A DNA stretch of 64,000 nt, from contig NZ_JADCNK010000024.1 in the NCBI RefSeq assembly GCF_014947265.1, positions 15,933-79,932 on the forward strand, read 5' to 3'. The notes beneath the pieces were generated by a model. That model saw nothing but the letters and a program-made list of their open reading frames with translations. It ran no database searches and was not told the origin of the DNA. Shown one piece after another: positions 17,145 through 25,832 of this stretch. Both the position numbers and the translations under genes were made by a program. Source of the DNA: Pedobacter sp014947265. GTDB lineage: Bacteria; Bacteroidota; Bacteroidia; Sphingobacteriales; Sphingobacteriaceae. Position 1 is the first letter of the stretch, and each line of letters begins with the position of its first letter.

Positions 17145-17150
17145 AGGAGG
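17145..17150 (+). promoter_or_regulatory. Strong Shine-Dalgarno site of the DoxX gene
   Basis: AGGAGG six bases before the ATG at 17157. Consensus ribosome-binding sites are uncommon in this phylum, and few other genes in the window have one, so this gene is probably well translated or came with a foreign leader. Confidence 0.7.
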
Positions 17151-17156
17151 TTCATT

Positions 17157-17615
17157 ATGAACGTTATCCGTAAAATTGAACATTGGGGAGATGTTCATCA
17201 CTCAAAATGGCTGGATTATCTTCGGATTGTACTTGGCCTGATCATTTTTGGAAAAGGTGTTTCTTTCGTTAGCGACACATCCGTACTCCAGAATATGATC
17301 ACACAAAACAACGTATTCGGTTTTTCAGGCGTACTGATCAGTGTAGCCATTCACATTGTTGCCTTTGCACATTTAGTTGGCGGTATTTTGATTACGCTAG
17401 GCCTGGTTACCCGCTTTGCCGTCGTCATCCAGATCCCAATCTTACTGTTTGCCGTGTTTTTTGTTAACCTTACCCCGGGTTTTTCTACACCGAATTCTGA
17501 ATTGTGGTTTTCAATATTGGTGTTATTTCTGCTGATTATGTTTTGGGTAGTAGGTTCAGGCCCGTTATCGGTTGATGAAGGGTTAAAACGTAAAACGGGC
17601 AAGCGTTACGCGTAG
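17157..17615 (+). CDS. DoxX-family membrane protein
   Basis: A 152-residue inner-membrane protein with four hydrophobic helices, carrying the DoxX pattern: LRIVLGLIIFGKGVSF in the first helix, AHLVGGILITLGLVTR in the second and third, and a C-terminal FWVVGSGPLSVDEGLKRK. Members are linked to thiol and oxidative-stress metabolism or small-molecule redox, but no reaction can be assigned. A strong AGGAGG precedes the start. The 3' end overlaps the remnant of a DUF4143 ATPase gene on the other strand. Confidence 0.85.
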   Translation: MNVIRKIEHWGDVHHSKWLDYLRIVLGLIIFGKGVSFVSDTSVLQNMITQNNVFGFSGVLISVAIHIVAFAHLVGGILITLGLVTRFAVVIQIPILLFAVFFVNLTPGFSTPNSELWFSILVLFLLIMFWVVGSGPLSVDEGLKRKTGKRYA

Positions 17616-18180
17616 CTTATAAGCTTTTGCATCAATGCATGCAGTGACAGCGCTATGGCTCCGCCCTGCATTGCAAAGGTATCATTACCTGCATAAACAA
17701 CAAAGCTACTACTGGGTTTTACTTCTTGACAAGCAAAGTAAAACCCCTTTGACAATGAAGGCGCAGAACTTCTTTTAATTTCTATTGCCCATTTTTCCGT
17801 ATCTGAAAATTCCAGAATTAAATCTATTTCCGCACCTCCAGGTGTTCAATAGTAGTAGGTTTGCACTCCAGATGGAATTACAGACATAATATTTTCGATT
17901 ACAAAGCCTTCCCAACTTCCACCTACTACGGGATGACCAAGTAGTTCATTATAACTTTTTATATTAAGCAAGGCATGAGTAAGGCCGCTATCTCTTACAT
18001 ATATTTTTGGTGATAGTACAAGTCGTTTTCCAACGTTAACTCAAGATATACATACATAGACTTAACCTGATCAATAAGGCTGATTGCCAATGTAGTACCT
18101 ATTGACGGGAACCTAACAACACCACAACAGGGCTACGCAGAAGCTTCTTTAAGTATCGGTTCTAAATTTCGGAGAATGAT
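17606..18180 (-). pseudogene. Decayed AAA ATPase with DUF4143 domain
   Basis: Fragments of the DUF4143 ATPase family are readable on the minus strand. Near 18180 there is an N-terminal piece ILRNLEPILKEAS with ATC where ATG is expected, followed by an in-frame TAG and a degraded P-loop (VRFPSIGTTLA). After a jump that omits the middle of the protein come SPKIYVRDSGLTHALL, HPVVGGSWEGFVIEN and GGAEIDL, ending at TAA 17606. The Tyr-Tyr-Tyr before TPGGAEID is followed by TGA (about 17847) where the family has Arg, and the frame changes again after AEID. Normal members are about 380 residues; fewer than 190 codons remain. It is a clear pseudogene. Confidence 0.8.
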
Positions 18181-18219
18181 GTATGCAAATCTAACATGCA
18201 ATATTATATTTGCATACAT
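18179..18219. promoter_or_regulatory. Palindromic divergent promoter region
   Basis: Perfect 12-bp inverted repeat ATGTATGCAAAT (18179-18190) and ATTTGCATACAT (18208-18219) around a 17-bp centre. TATATTTG on the plus strand (18205-18212) and TAGATTTG on the minus strand both fit TAnnTTTG, so the dyad includes two outward -7 elements, one toward the M28 peptidase and one toward the dead DUF4143 gene. Confidence 0.5.
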
Positions 18220-18285
18220 GAATACTTGTTTAAATTGATAAAAAGATTCAAAAGCTATTGTTATATTTCGCTTTTACCAATGATC

Positions 18286-19989
18286 ATGAAAACAAAGATA
18301 CTTTTTGCACTGCTTTTTGCGGGAGTGGCATGTTATGCACAAAACCCAACAGATGAATATTTCAAGCTGACGCGGGCTGGTTTCATAGAAAAAAATGCCT
18401 ACGAAACCACAGCTTTTGTAGAGAAATATTTCCGTGTACCCGGCAACACAGGTTTTAATGCCAGTATCCATTATGTAGAAAATATCCTTAAAAAAGCTGG
18501 TTTTGTAGAACAGAAACAGAATGAGTTTGAAGCTCCTTTAACTTATCGCATCGAAAAAAGGACGATGAAAAACAGCACCTGGGAACCTGTTGATGCCAAT
18601 ATTGATATTGTAGGTGAAGCACAGCCACTTATTTCTTACAAAACCAACCGCAACATGATTCCCATCAACTGCAGCTCAACTCCTCCTGATGGCATTACGG
18701 CCAATGTGGTTTACATCGAAAAGATAGCTCCGGCGGAGATAGAAAAGATGGATTTAAAAGGGAAAATCATGTTTTCAGAAAATAATCCGTCACGCTTACT
18801 TCAAATCGCAACCAAAGTCGGAGCCATTGGCGTTTTAGGCTATTCGATGCCAAAATACACCCAACCAGAGCTTCATCAAACTTCTATCCAGTTTGGCAGC
18901 ATGAAAGCCAATAGTGAAGTATGGACGCTGCTCCTATCTTATGCTGCTAAAGAAAAACTAAAATCAGCTTGTTTAAAAGGTGAAACGAAATTGAAAGTAA
19001 ATATCCAGACCAAAATATATCCTTCAGAAGAATTAACCATTGTAGCAAATGTTAGGGGCAGTGTAAGCCCTACTGAACGTTTTGTATTTAGCGCACACGT
19101 ACAGGAGCCCGGGGCAAATGATAATGCGAGCGGCGTAGGTACATTGGCAGAAATGGCGAGACTAACTGCTGAATTATACCAGACAAAAAAGATCAATCCG
19201 AAGCGCAGCCTGACTTTTTTATGGGGTGATGAAATTGTGTCGACCAGAAGGTATATTACAGAAGATACTACGCGTGCTAAAGGCATTATGTGGGGAATGA
19301 GTTTAGATATGGTTGGCGAAGACACCCAAAAAACCGGAGGTTCTTTTCTGATTGAAAAGATGCCCGATCCATCTGCCATCTGGACAAGGGGAAAAGATAA
19401 ACATACCGAATGGGGCGCCGGCGATGTTAGTGAAAAAGATCTTTTCCCACATTATTTCAATGACTTCATCTTTGATATCTGCAAGGCCCAGGGTAAATAT
19501 GCAAACTGGACGGTTAACTATAATCCTTTTGAAGGCGGTAGCGATCACACTCCTTTTTTGCAAAATAAAATCCCAGGACTACTGATGTGGCACTTTACGG
19601 ATGTATTTTACCATACGGATAACGACAGGATCGACAAAGTTTCGCCAACTGAAATGAAAAACGTTGGTATAAGTGGCTTAACAGCAGCGTATACTCTGAT
19701 TTCGGCGGATGAAAACACGGTTATAGCTACTGTTTCGCAAGTTAAAGCAGATGCTTTGACACGCCTAAAAACTGAATTTGAGCTCAGCAAAAAAGCAATT
19801 GCTGATGGAAAAGCAGCAAATGACGAGAAGCATATTATTGAGGTTTGGTGCAAATGGTATGTTGATGCATTGGCAACCATCAATAAAATGCCCGTAAAAG
19901 CAGAAACCACAAAAGTAGGTTCGTCCATTAAATTTGCGACCAACGAGATCGAAAAACAAACGAAAGTGTATTTAGCCGAATTGAAGTAG
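18286..19989 (+). CDS. Secreted M28-family metallopeptidase
   Basis: Zinc aminopeptidase-type enzyme, 567 residues from ATG 18286; upstream starts would bury the signal peptide (residues 1-19, ending in CYAQ). Peptidase features are SAHVQEPGANDNASGVG (His and bridging Asp), TFLWGDEI (catalytic Glu region), DMVGED and GGSDHTPF (last His). A PA-like insert fits residues 120-230. The GDEI in place of the commoner GEEE is a variant to note. Likely periplasmic or secreted peptide scavenging. A TATATTTG promoter element lies about 75 bp upstream. Confidence 0.85.
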   Translation: MKTKILFALLFAGVACYAQNPTDEYFKLTRAGFIEKNAYETTAFVEKYFRVPGNTGFNASIHYVENILKKAGFVEQKQNEFEAPLTYRIEKRTMKNSTWEPVDANIDIVGEAQPLISYKTNRNMIPINCSSTPPDGITANVVYIEKIAPAEIEKMDLKGKIMFSENNPSRLLQIATKVGAIGVLGYSMPKYTQPELHQTSIQFGSMKANSEVWTLLLSYAAKEKLKSACLKGETKLKVNIQTKIYPSEELTIVANVRGSVSPTERFVFSAHVQEPGANDNASGVGTLAEMARLTAELYQTKKINPKRSLTFLWGDEIVSTRRYITEDTTRAKGIMWGMSLDMVGEDTQKTGGSFLIEKMPDPSAIWTRGKDKHTEWGAGDVSEKDLFPHYFNDFIFDICKAQGKYANWTVNYNPFEGGSDHTPFLQNKIPGLLMWHFTDVFYHTDNDRIDKVSPTEMKNVGISGLTAAYTLISADENTVIATVSQVKADALTRLKTEFELSKKAIADGKAANDEKHIIEVWCKWYVDALATINKMPVKAETTKVGSSIKFATNEIEKQTKVYLAELK

Positions 19990-19990
19990 G

Positions 19991-20983
19991 TTAGTTTTTA
20001 TAGTTGATCAAATTAACAACTACTTTAACCATCATCTCTTTTTCTTTAGGATCACTTTCTGCGATGAGTAAGGTAAGCGCAACCAGCGCATTATCAGCAA
20101 TTCTTTTTGTACCATCTTCGCGATAGAGCATTTTATTTTTATCCAGAAACCAAACAAATAAAAAGGCAGCGATCCGTTTATTTCCATCAGAAAATGAATG
20201 GTTTTTTACTACGAAATATAATAGATTGGCCGCCTTTTCTTCCATACTCGGATAAAGCTCTTCTCCATCAAATGTTTGATAAATCGTATATAATGAACTT
20301 TTAAATGATTGGTCTTTTTCATTTCCAAAAAGTTTGCTTCCACCAAATTTCACTCTCAAATCATCTATGGCTTCAAGTGCAGAATCGTACTCTATTTTAA
20401 AATCGCCTCTATTGCCAGAAACTTCATTTTCTAGCTGCTGATGATCGTAACGATCAAGAACATCTAAAGCATAAACATAATCTGTAAGAATTTTAAAAGT
20501 ATCTTTTAGCTCATCATTATTAAGCAAGTGGTTATTTTGAACAGCACCAACCAACTTAATCGCCTGTTTTAATTCTATGAGTTGCTGGCTTTGCTCTTGT
20601 AATTTTTTATGATTTAAGGCATACCCATTTAATAGATAATCTTTTAAAATCTGATTGGCCCATATCCTGAATTTCGTTCCCTCTACCGATTTTACCCGAT
20701 AGCCAACTGATATAATCACATCTAAAGAATAAAATTCGATTTCTCTGCTAACTGATCTATTGCCTTCTTTTTGAACTGTCAAGGATTTCTTGACAGTTGA
20801 ACTTTTATCCAGTTCATTTTCACTAAATATATTCTTAATATGGAGACTTATATTCTGTTTAGTTTTATTAAAAAGCTGTTGCATCTGCTGCTGAGTAAGC
20901 CAAACAGTATCATTACCGAAAACCACTTCTATTGCCGGCAATCCCTCTTCATTTTTATAAATTATAATATCATCCTTAGTCAT
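19991..20983 (-). CDS. RhuM-Fic/Doc fusion protein
   Basis: A 330-residue protein with two domains. The first (about residues 1-115) is the virulence RhuM domain, with WLTQQQMQQLF and IEFYSLDVIISVGYRV. The C-terminal part (about 170-325) is a Fic fold with HSFSDGNKRIAAF, the Doc-type HxFxxGNKR active motif for AMP or phosphate transfer. The combination is known in bacteria as RhuM/Fic/DOC protein, found in mobile or toxin-like contexts. No obvious inhibitory antitoxin (a small gene with S/TxxxE/DG) is adjacent, so if it is toxic it must be self-limited. Tail-to-tail with the M28 gene (1-bp gap). Confidence 0.88.
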   Translation of the reverse strand: MTKDDIIIYKNEEGLPAIEVVFGNDTVWLTQQQMQQLFNKTKQNISLHIKNIFSENELDKSSTVKKSLTVQKEGNRSVSREIEFYSLDVIISVGYRVKSVEGTKFRIWANQILKDYLLNGYALNHKKLQEQSQQLIELKQAIKLVGAVQNNHLLNNDELKDTFKILTDYVYALDVLDRYDHQQLENEVSGNRGDFKIEYDSALEAIDDLRVKFGGSKLFGNEKDQSFKSSLYTIYQTFDGEELYPSMEEKAANLLYFVVKNHSFSDGNKRIAAFLFVWFLDKNKMLYREDGTKRIADNALVALTLLIAESDPKEKEMMVKVVVNLINYKN

Positions 20984-21022
20984 TGCCTTAAGTTAGTAAA
21001 ATATTTATTCTATTTTCGCATT

Positions 21023-22510
21023 ATGCCTAAACCAAAAGCCATAGTTATCGGTGCCGGAATTGCGGGAATTGCGTCTGCCATTCGCCTCTCTGTAAAGGGG
21101 TATGATGTTGAAGTTTTTGAAGCCAATTCGAAACCCGGAGGCAAACTAGGGGAAATAAAAATAAATGGTTTCAGGTTTGATGCCGGCCCAAGTCTTTTTA
21201 CCATGCCCCAATATGTGGATGAACTTTTTAAACTGGCTGGAAAGAATCCTGAAGATTATTTTAAGTACATTAAACTAAAAGAAGTTTGCCGTTACTTTTA
21301 CGAAGATGGTTTAAGGTTAAACGCTACCTCCGATCTTGATAAATTTGCAAGGGATATAGAAGAGAAAACCAATTCAACCGCAGCAGAAGTTGAGCATTTT
21401 TTAAAAAAGAGCGAGACAATCTACGAGGTTACTCATCGTGTATTTTTAGAAAGGAGTTTGCATAAACTTAAAAGTTACCTGCATTGGGATACTTTAAAAT
21501 CGATATTCCGTTTTGGGCAGATTGATGCCTTTAGAACACAGGCCAGGGCTAACCAATCATTTTTTAAAGATGAGCGGATCACGCAACTTTTTAACCGGTA
21601 TGCCACCTATAATGGCTCAAATCCATATCAGGCGCCAGCTACATTGAATGTAATTCCACATTTTGAATATCATTTTGGCGCTTTTATTCCAAAAGATGGC
21701 ATGTATGGTATTGTTAAGGCTTTAATTAAGCTGGCTGAAGAACTGGGTACCCGGTTTCATTACAGCCAAAAAGTTGAAGAAATATTATACACCAATGAAA
21801 ACAAACCTAAAATAAACGGGGTAAAAGTTAACGATAAAACCTACAAAACAGAGTTAGTGATCTCTAACCTTGACATCTGGTTTACTTACAAAAATTTACT
21901 TAAAGGCATAGCTGAACCTAAAAAATTATTAACCCAGGAACGCAGCAGTTCAGCATTGATTTTTTACTGGGGTATGGATGGGAACTACAGTGATTTAGGC
22001 TTACATAATATTTTCTTCGCTGAAGACTACCAAAATGAATTTAATGCCATCTGGAAAGATAAAACCATTTGCAATGATCCTACTGTTTACATAAATATCA
22101 GCGCTAAACACCTCAGAGGCGATGCGCCTGCAAATGCTGAAAATTGGTTTGTGATGATTAATGTACCTGCTAATACGGGACAAAACTGGGACCAGTTGAT
22201 TAAGGAGTCAAGGACAAATATTATCAAAAAAATCAGCCGGATTCTGAACAGGAATATTGAAAAAGATATCATTTGCGAACAGATCCTGGATCCCCGGAGT
22301 ATCGAAAGCAAAACCGGATCGTATCAGGGTTCTTTGTATGGCAACAGTTCCAACAATCAGTTTTCTGCTTTTTTACGACACCCCAACTTCAGTTCTAAGG
22401 TTAAAAATTTATACTTCTGTGGAGGAAGTGTACATCCGGGCGGAGGAATTCCTTTGGCATTGTTGTCGGCCAAGATCATTGATGATGATATTAGTTCAGT
22501 TGTTCATTAG
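21023..22510 (+). CDS. Carotenoid desaturase, CrtI/CrtD family
   Basis: FAD-dependent phytoene-desaturase-family oxidoreductase, 495 residues from ATG 21023. The dinucleotide motif VIGAGIAGIASAIRL starts at residue 6, followed by the family FDAGPSLFTMP block, and the C-terminal CGGSVHPGGGIPLALLSAK matches the CrtI carotenoid-binding end. I favour a CrtD-like 3,4-desaturase of 1-hydroxycarotenoids, because CruF and CrtW are in the window, but phytoene desaturase CrtI cannot be excluded by eye. No phytoene synthase or cyclase is adjacent, which is unusual since crtI normally sits beside crtB. Confidence 0.8.
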   Translation: MPKPKAIVIGAGIAGIASAIRLSVKGYDVEVFEANSKPGGKLGEIKINGFRFDAGPSLFTMPQYVDELFKLAGKNPEDYFKYIKLKEVCRYFYEDGLRLNATSDLDKFARDIEEKTNSTAAEVEHFLKKSETIYEVTHRVFLERSLHKLKSYLHWDTLKSIFRFGQIDAFRTQARANQSFFKDERITQLFNRYATYNGSNPYQAPATLNVIPHFEYHFGAFIPKDGMYGIVKALIKLAEELGTRFHYSQKVEEILYTNENKPKINGVKVNDKTYKTELVISNLDIWFTYKNLLKGIAEPKKLLTQERSSSALIFYWGMDGNYSDLGLHNIFFAEDYQNEFNAIWKDKTICNDPTVYINISAKHLRGDAPANAENWFVMINVPANTGQNWDQLIKESRTNIIKKISRILNRNIEKDIICEQILDPRSIESKTGSYQGSLYGNSSNNQFSAFLRHPNFSSKVKNLYFCGGSVHPGGGIPLALLSAKIIDDDISSVVH

Positions 22511-22617
22511 TCATTGGTCAATAGTTTAATGGTTCATGGTCGATAGCTCATGAACTATAACTATATTAAAGCAATTAACCTACTACAGACTTAAGACCCG
22601 GAACTAAGGACTGCAGC

Positions 22618-23121
22618 CTAACGACTTCCCCTAATTGCTTCCTCTAACTTCTCTCCATCAAGATCAAATGCATCTATAATTATTTTCGCTTTTGTATAAA
22701 AAGGATCGCGCTCCTGAAGTTTTTCTTTAATGAATACCAAGAGTTGTTCATCATCCAAATCTTTAATCAAAGGGCGCTTTTGGCGGTTATGTAAACGTGA
22801 AACCAAAGCCGCAGGATTCATTTGCAGGTAAACCGTTTCGCCATGTGCATTCATCCATTCCATATTATCAAAGAAACAAGGCAATCCGCCTCCGGTAGCC
22901 ACCACACAGGTTTCGGGATAATTGTATGTTTTAAGCATTTCACTTTCGTAATCCCTAAAACCGCTTTCTCCAAATTCTGCAAAATATTCGGCAATACTTT
23001 TACCAGTTTTCGAAACAATTTCGGCATCCAGGTCAATTACAGGACAATCTAAACGTTGTGCCAATTGTTTTGCTTTGGTGCTTTTGCCGCAGCCCATATA
23101 TCCGATAAGGAAAATTTTCAT
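22618..23121 (-). CDS. aroK: Shikimate kinase
   Basis: Phosphorylates shikimate to shikimate-3-phosphate in aromatic amino acid synthesis. The 167 residues are the family length. Walker A GYMGCGKST is at residues 7-15, the substrate-binding DLDAEI at about 31-36, GFRDYE at about 56-61, the glycine-rich VATGGGLPC at about 75-83, and the lid motif RPLIKD with its conserved Arg near 117. It is followed downstream only by intergenic DNA and preceded by a broken DinB gene. Confidence 0.95.
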   Translation of the reverse strand: MKIFLIGYMGCGKSTKAKQLAQRLDCPVIDLDAEIVSKTGKSIAEYFAEFGESGFRDYESEMLKTYNYPETCVVATGGGLPCFFDNMEWMNAHGETVYLQMNPAALVSRLHNRQKRPLIKDLDDEQLLVFIKEKLQERDPFYTKAKIIIDAFDLDGEKLEEAIRGSR

Positions 23122-23141
23122 CTAAAGTTCTTATAGCCGAC

Positions 23142-23583
23142 CTATAACAAATGGTCGCGTTTTAACATAATATAATCGGTTACAGGCGGTGTAAAACCTG
23201 CCTTTTTTAATAAAGTTACAACCTGTCCGCGATGATAAGTAGAGTGATTAAATAAATGAAATTTCGTCTATGCGGTTTTCATATTGATCGCCTCTTGTAT
23301 TAGTATATAAAATCCGTTTATCTAAAGGATGATTATTCAATGCTTCCCTGATCAGCCTGAAATTTTCTAAAGAAAGGCTTTCAAAATCCTCTGTTGAGTG
23401 GATATCCCAAACCCCATAGAGCGGTGTTTTGCCAGAAATCCGTTGTGCCCAAATATGCTGTGCATTAAGCACGTGACTGAACAAACGTTCTGCATCAGGC
23501 AACTCAATGGTTGCCAATTTAAAAATTTCGATGATGCGGGCATCGGCAAGCTGGGTATAATTTATAATTTCTTCCTCTCGCAT
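23142..23583 (-). pseudogene. DinB-family protein gene with frameshift
   Basis: The annotated-looking frame from ATG 23583 ends early at TAA 23248 after DEISFI. Shifting frame at the DEI codons gives HLFNHSTYHRGQVV and TPPVTDYIML, the classic end of DinB four-helix proteins, to TAG 23142. The metal site needs one His from the first part (LFSHVLNAQHIW) and two from NHSTYHRG, so the truncated product would lack two ligands. A 5-base deletion between repeated TTCAT units would produce exactly this shift. The intact family has about 150 residues, in agreement. It could also be a sequencing error. Confidence 0.75.
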
Positions 23584-23586
23584 AAT

Positions 23587-24642
23587 CTAACTTAATTTAA
23601 CTCTTGGATCGACATAAGCATATAAAATATCAACCAGGATATTAATGACTACAAATACGAAAGCGATAAAAAGAATTGAACCCATTACAACCGGAAAATC
23701 GGACATTTCTAAAGCGGTTACCGTTGTTCTTCCTAAGCCATTATAGCCGAAAATGTACTCTACAAAAAAAGAACCTGCCAATAAAGAGGCAAACCATCCT
23801 GAGATAGCGGTAATAACCGGGTTCATGGCGTTTTTTAAAGCGTGTTTATAAATTATGGCATTTCTACTTAAGCCTTTGGCCCTTGCAGTCCTGATATAAT
23901 CCTGCGCCAAAACATCCAGCATGGCGCTTCTGGTAAGCTGTACTATAATGGCCAATGGCCTTAAACCCAGCGTTATCATCGGTAACCATAAATTTCTCAG
24001 GGTCAATACCTCACCATTAAAAGGATCGTAAGAATATAAGCTACCACTCATTTTTAAACCTGTGTAGTTGCTCAGCACAAATCCGAAAAGCCAGGCAATA
24101 ATAATTCCCGCAAAAAAAGAAGGTGCAGATATCCCCAGGATGGCAAATGCATTTGCTGATTTATCAATCCATGAATCTTTATAAACCGCTGATAGCACAC
24201 CCAAAAACACACCAATGATGGTGGCAAAAATCATGGCCGTTAAAGCAAGGATGAAGGTATTTGGTACGGTTTCAGAAAGGATTGCAGTTACATCGCGTTT
24301 GGTTTGGTACGAGCTCCGCAGATAGGGCCATTTTAATACCAGTACTTTTTTATCAAAAGCAATGAGTTTTGCATAATGGTATTTCTGCTGACTGGTACTA
24401 TCGTTATCCACAATGCTGATTGGAGATAAATCGTTAATATATAAAATAAACTGCACAGGCTTTGATCGGTCTAAACCAAATTCTTTGCGAACTGCTTCAA
24501 GTGACTGAACATCGGCTCGCTGCCCCATTGTCATCCTTGCAGGATCGCCGGGCAAAATATTAAACAGCACAAAAACAACCAATATTACACCACCCATTAC
24601 CAGTAGTCCATACATCAGTTTTTTCAGTGCGTATCCGATCAT
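23587..24642 (-). CDS. ABC transporter permease, DppB/OppB family
   Basis: Inner-membrane permease of the peptide/nickel type, 351 residues. The N-terminal helix is followed by FNILPGDPARM, which marks DppB-type proteins. Five further helices follow, with the EAA-like loop RTARAKGLSRNAIIYKHALK (about residues 240-259) contacting the ATPase. A large polar insert at about 70-130 is longer than in enterobacterial DppB. No second permease, ATPase or binding protein is in the window, so it is an orphan subunit whose partners are elsewhere. It is 2 bp from the MauE-like gene and in one run with it and DUF1599. Confidence 0.88.
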   Translation of the reverse strand: MIGYALKKLMYGLLVMGGVILVVFVLFNILPGDPARMTMGQRADVQSLEAVRKEFGLDRSKPVQFILYINDLSPISIVDNDSTSQQKYHYAKLIAFDKKVLVLKWPYLRSSYQTKRDVTAILSETVPNTFILALTAMIFATIIGVFLGVLSAVYKDSWIDKSANAFAILGISAPSFFAGIIIAWLFGFVLSNYTGLKMSGSLYSYDPFNGEVLTLRNLWLPMITLGLRPLAIIVQLTRSAMLDVLAQDYIRTARAKGLSRNAIIYKHALKNAMNPVITAISGWFASLLAGSFFVEYIFGYNGLGRTTVTALEMSDFPVVMGSILFIAFVFVVINILVDILYAYVDPRVKLS

Positions 24643-24644
24643 AT

Positions 24645-25796
24645 TTATTTATCGAAATATTTTCTGCTTAACTGGTCAAAAGTTGGCACATTATGAAAAT
24701 GCCATTTATTAATCACCACACCATTCTTCATTAACAAAACACCAGGATTTGCCCTTACCATGCTTTTTAAAGGCACTGCATCTGCATAAAACACTTCAGA
24801 AAACAAGTTGTTCTTTTTGATAAACGCCTGAGCATCCTGTGCAGAATTGGAAGTAAGCAAAACCGTACGGATATTAAACTGCTGTGTAGCATTAATGGCA
24901 AGTGCGTTTAATTTACCAATAGCTGCCTCATTTGTACTATGAAGATCGTAAGCCACAAAAATCAGATTATAGTATGGATTTTCGATCAGTTCCTTGGTAT
25001 AATCAGTGCCTGAAGCGTCAGTAATATTCAAATCTTTGATTTTAGGCTCAAAGCCTTTTTTAAGCAGTCTTTTTGCCGGTTCACCAATAATTTCCCAATT
25101 TTCATCCTTCCAGATCTCAGTTTTAAGATAGGCTTTATCGCTCATATCTTTCTCCTCTTTGGTCTTTTTATTCTTGAGGTGGTACATGATTTCAAATTCA
25201 TCAGGCTTTTCTCCCGGAGGAATTACCATTAATGAAGGAAGATGTGAGCCAACTTTATAAGGCAGAAAGTCAATAATCGGCAAAACATTGTAAGTATATA
25301 ACCCAAAACCTAAGGATATAACCGTTACTGTAATAGCAATATTTCTCTGTGTAGCTTCTTTTTTAAATAATGGCTGAATAAGGTTTTTGTTTAAGAAAAT
25401 CACAATAATCAGCGCCAAAAGGATCAGGTCTTTACTGAACGATTGCCAAGGCGTTAGCGGAATGGCATCGCCAAAACAACCGCAGCTGGTAACCACTTTA
25501 AATGCGGCAGAAATAAATGTTAACAGCGTAAAAAATATAATCAGCAACAATAAGCCCCAGGCTACTTTTTTACTCCAGAAACCCAATAACAATAACGCAC
25601 CCAGCACAATTTCCAAAGTACAGAGCAAAATGGCTATACCTGTGGCCATACCGCTGAGGAAATTCATATGAAAAACTTCAAAATATTCCTGCAACTTATA
25701 ACCAAAGCCAAGCGGATCGTTAGCTTTGATCAATCCTGAAAATATGAATAAAGCACCGACAAAAATCCTGGAGAATCTTAAAATTATATTTCGCAT
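24645..25796 (-). CDS. BT_3928-type MauE/DoxX membrane protein with thioredoxin-like tail
   Basis: A 383-residue Bacteroidota protein. Residues 1-150 are four membrane helices of the MauE/DoxX type (IFSGLIKANDPLGFGYKLQEYF is typical; CGCFGDAIPLTP carries a CxC pair). After a fifth helix the remaining ~210 residues form a periplasmic domain resembling a thioredoxin-like fold, without a CxxC. It is probably a redox- or respiration-linked envelope protein, but function is unproven. It lies 36 bp after the DUF1599 gene and 2 bp before the DppB-type permease. Confidence 0.85.
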   Translation of the reverse strand: MRNIILRFSRIFVGALFIFSGLIKANDPLGFGYKLQEYFEVFHMNFLSGMATGIAILLCTLEIVLGALLLLGFWSKKVAWGLLLLIIFFTLLTFISAAFKVVTSCGCFGDAIPLTPWQSFSKDLILLALIIVIFLNKNLIQPLFKKEATQRNIAITVTVISLGFGLYTYNVLPIIDFLPYKVGSHLPSLMVIPPGEKPDEFEIMYHLKNKKTKEEKDMSDKAYLKTEIWKDENWEIIGEPAKRLLKKGFEPKIKDLNITDASGTDYTKELIENPYYNLIFVAYDLHSTNEAAIGKLNALAINATQQFNIRTVLLTSNSAQDAQAFIKKNNLFSEVFYADAVPLKSMVRANPGVLLMKNGVVINKWHFHNVPTFDQLSRKYFDK

Positions 25797-25832
25797 CTAT
25801 ATATTTATTTTTTTAAAGCCTTATAATGCTAT

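Noticed and set aside
18939..19379. 146-codon minus-strand frame opposite the M28 peptidase
   Set aside because: Shadow of a well-supported peptidase gene; no motif in its translation.
20840..21022. Longer start of the CrtI/CrtD gene
   Set aside because: The extension overlaps the start of the RhuM-Fic gene on the other strand and lies before the FAD-binding motif; ATG 21023 puts that motif at residue 6 as expected.
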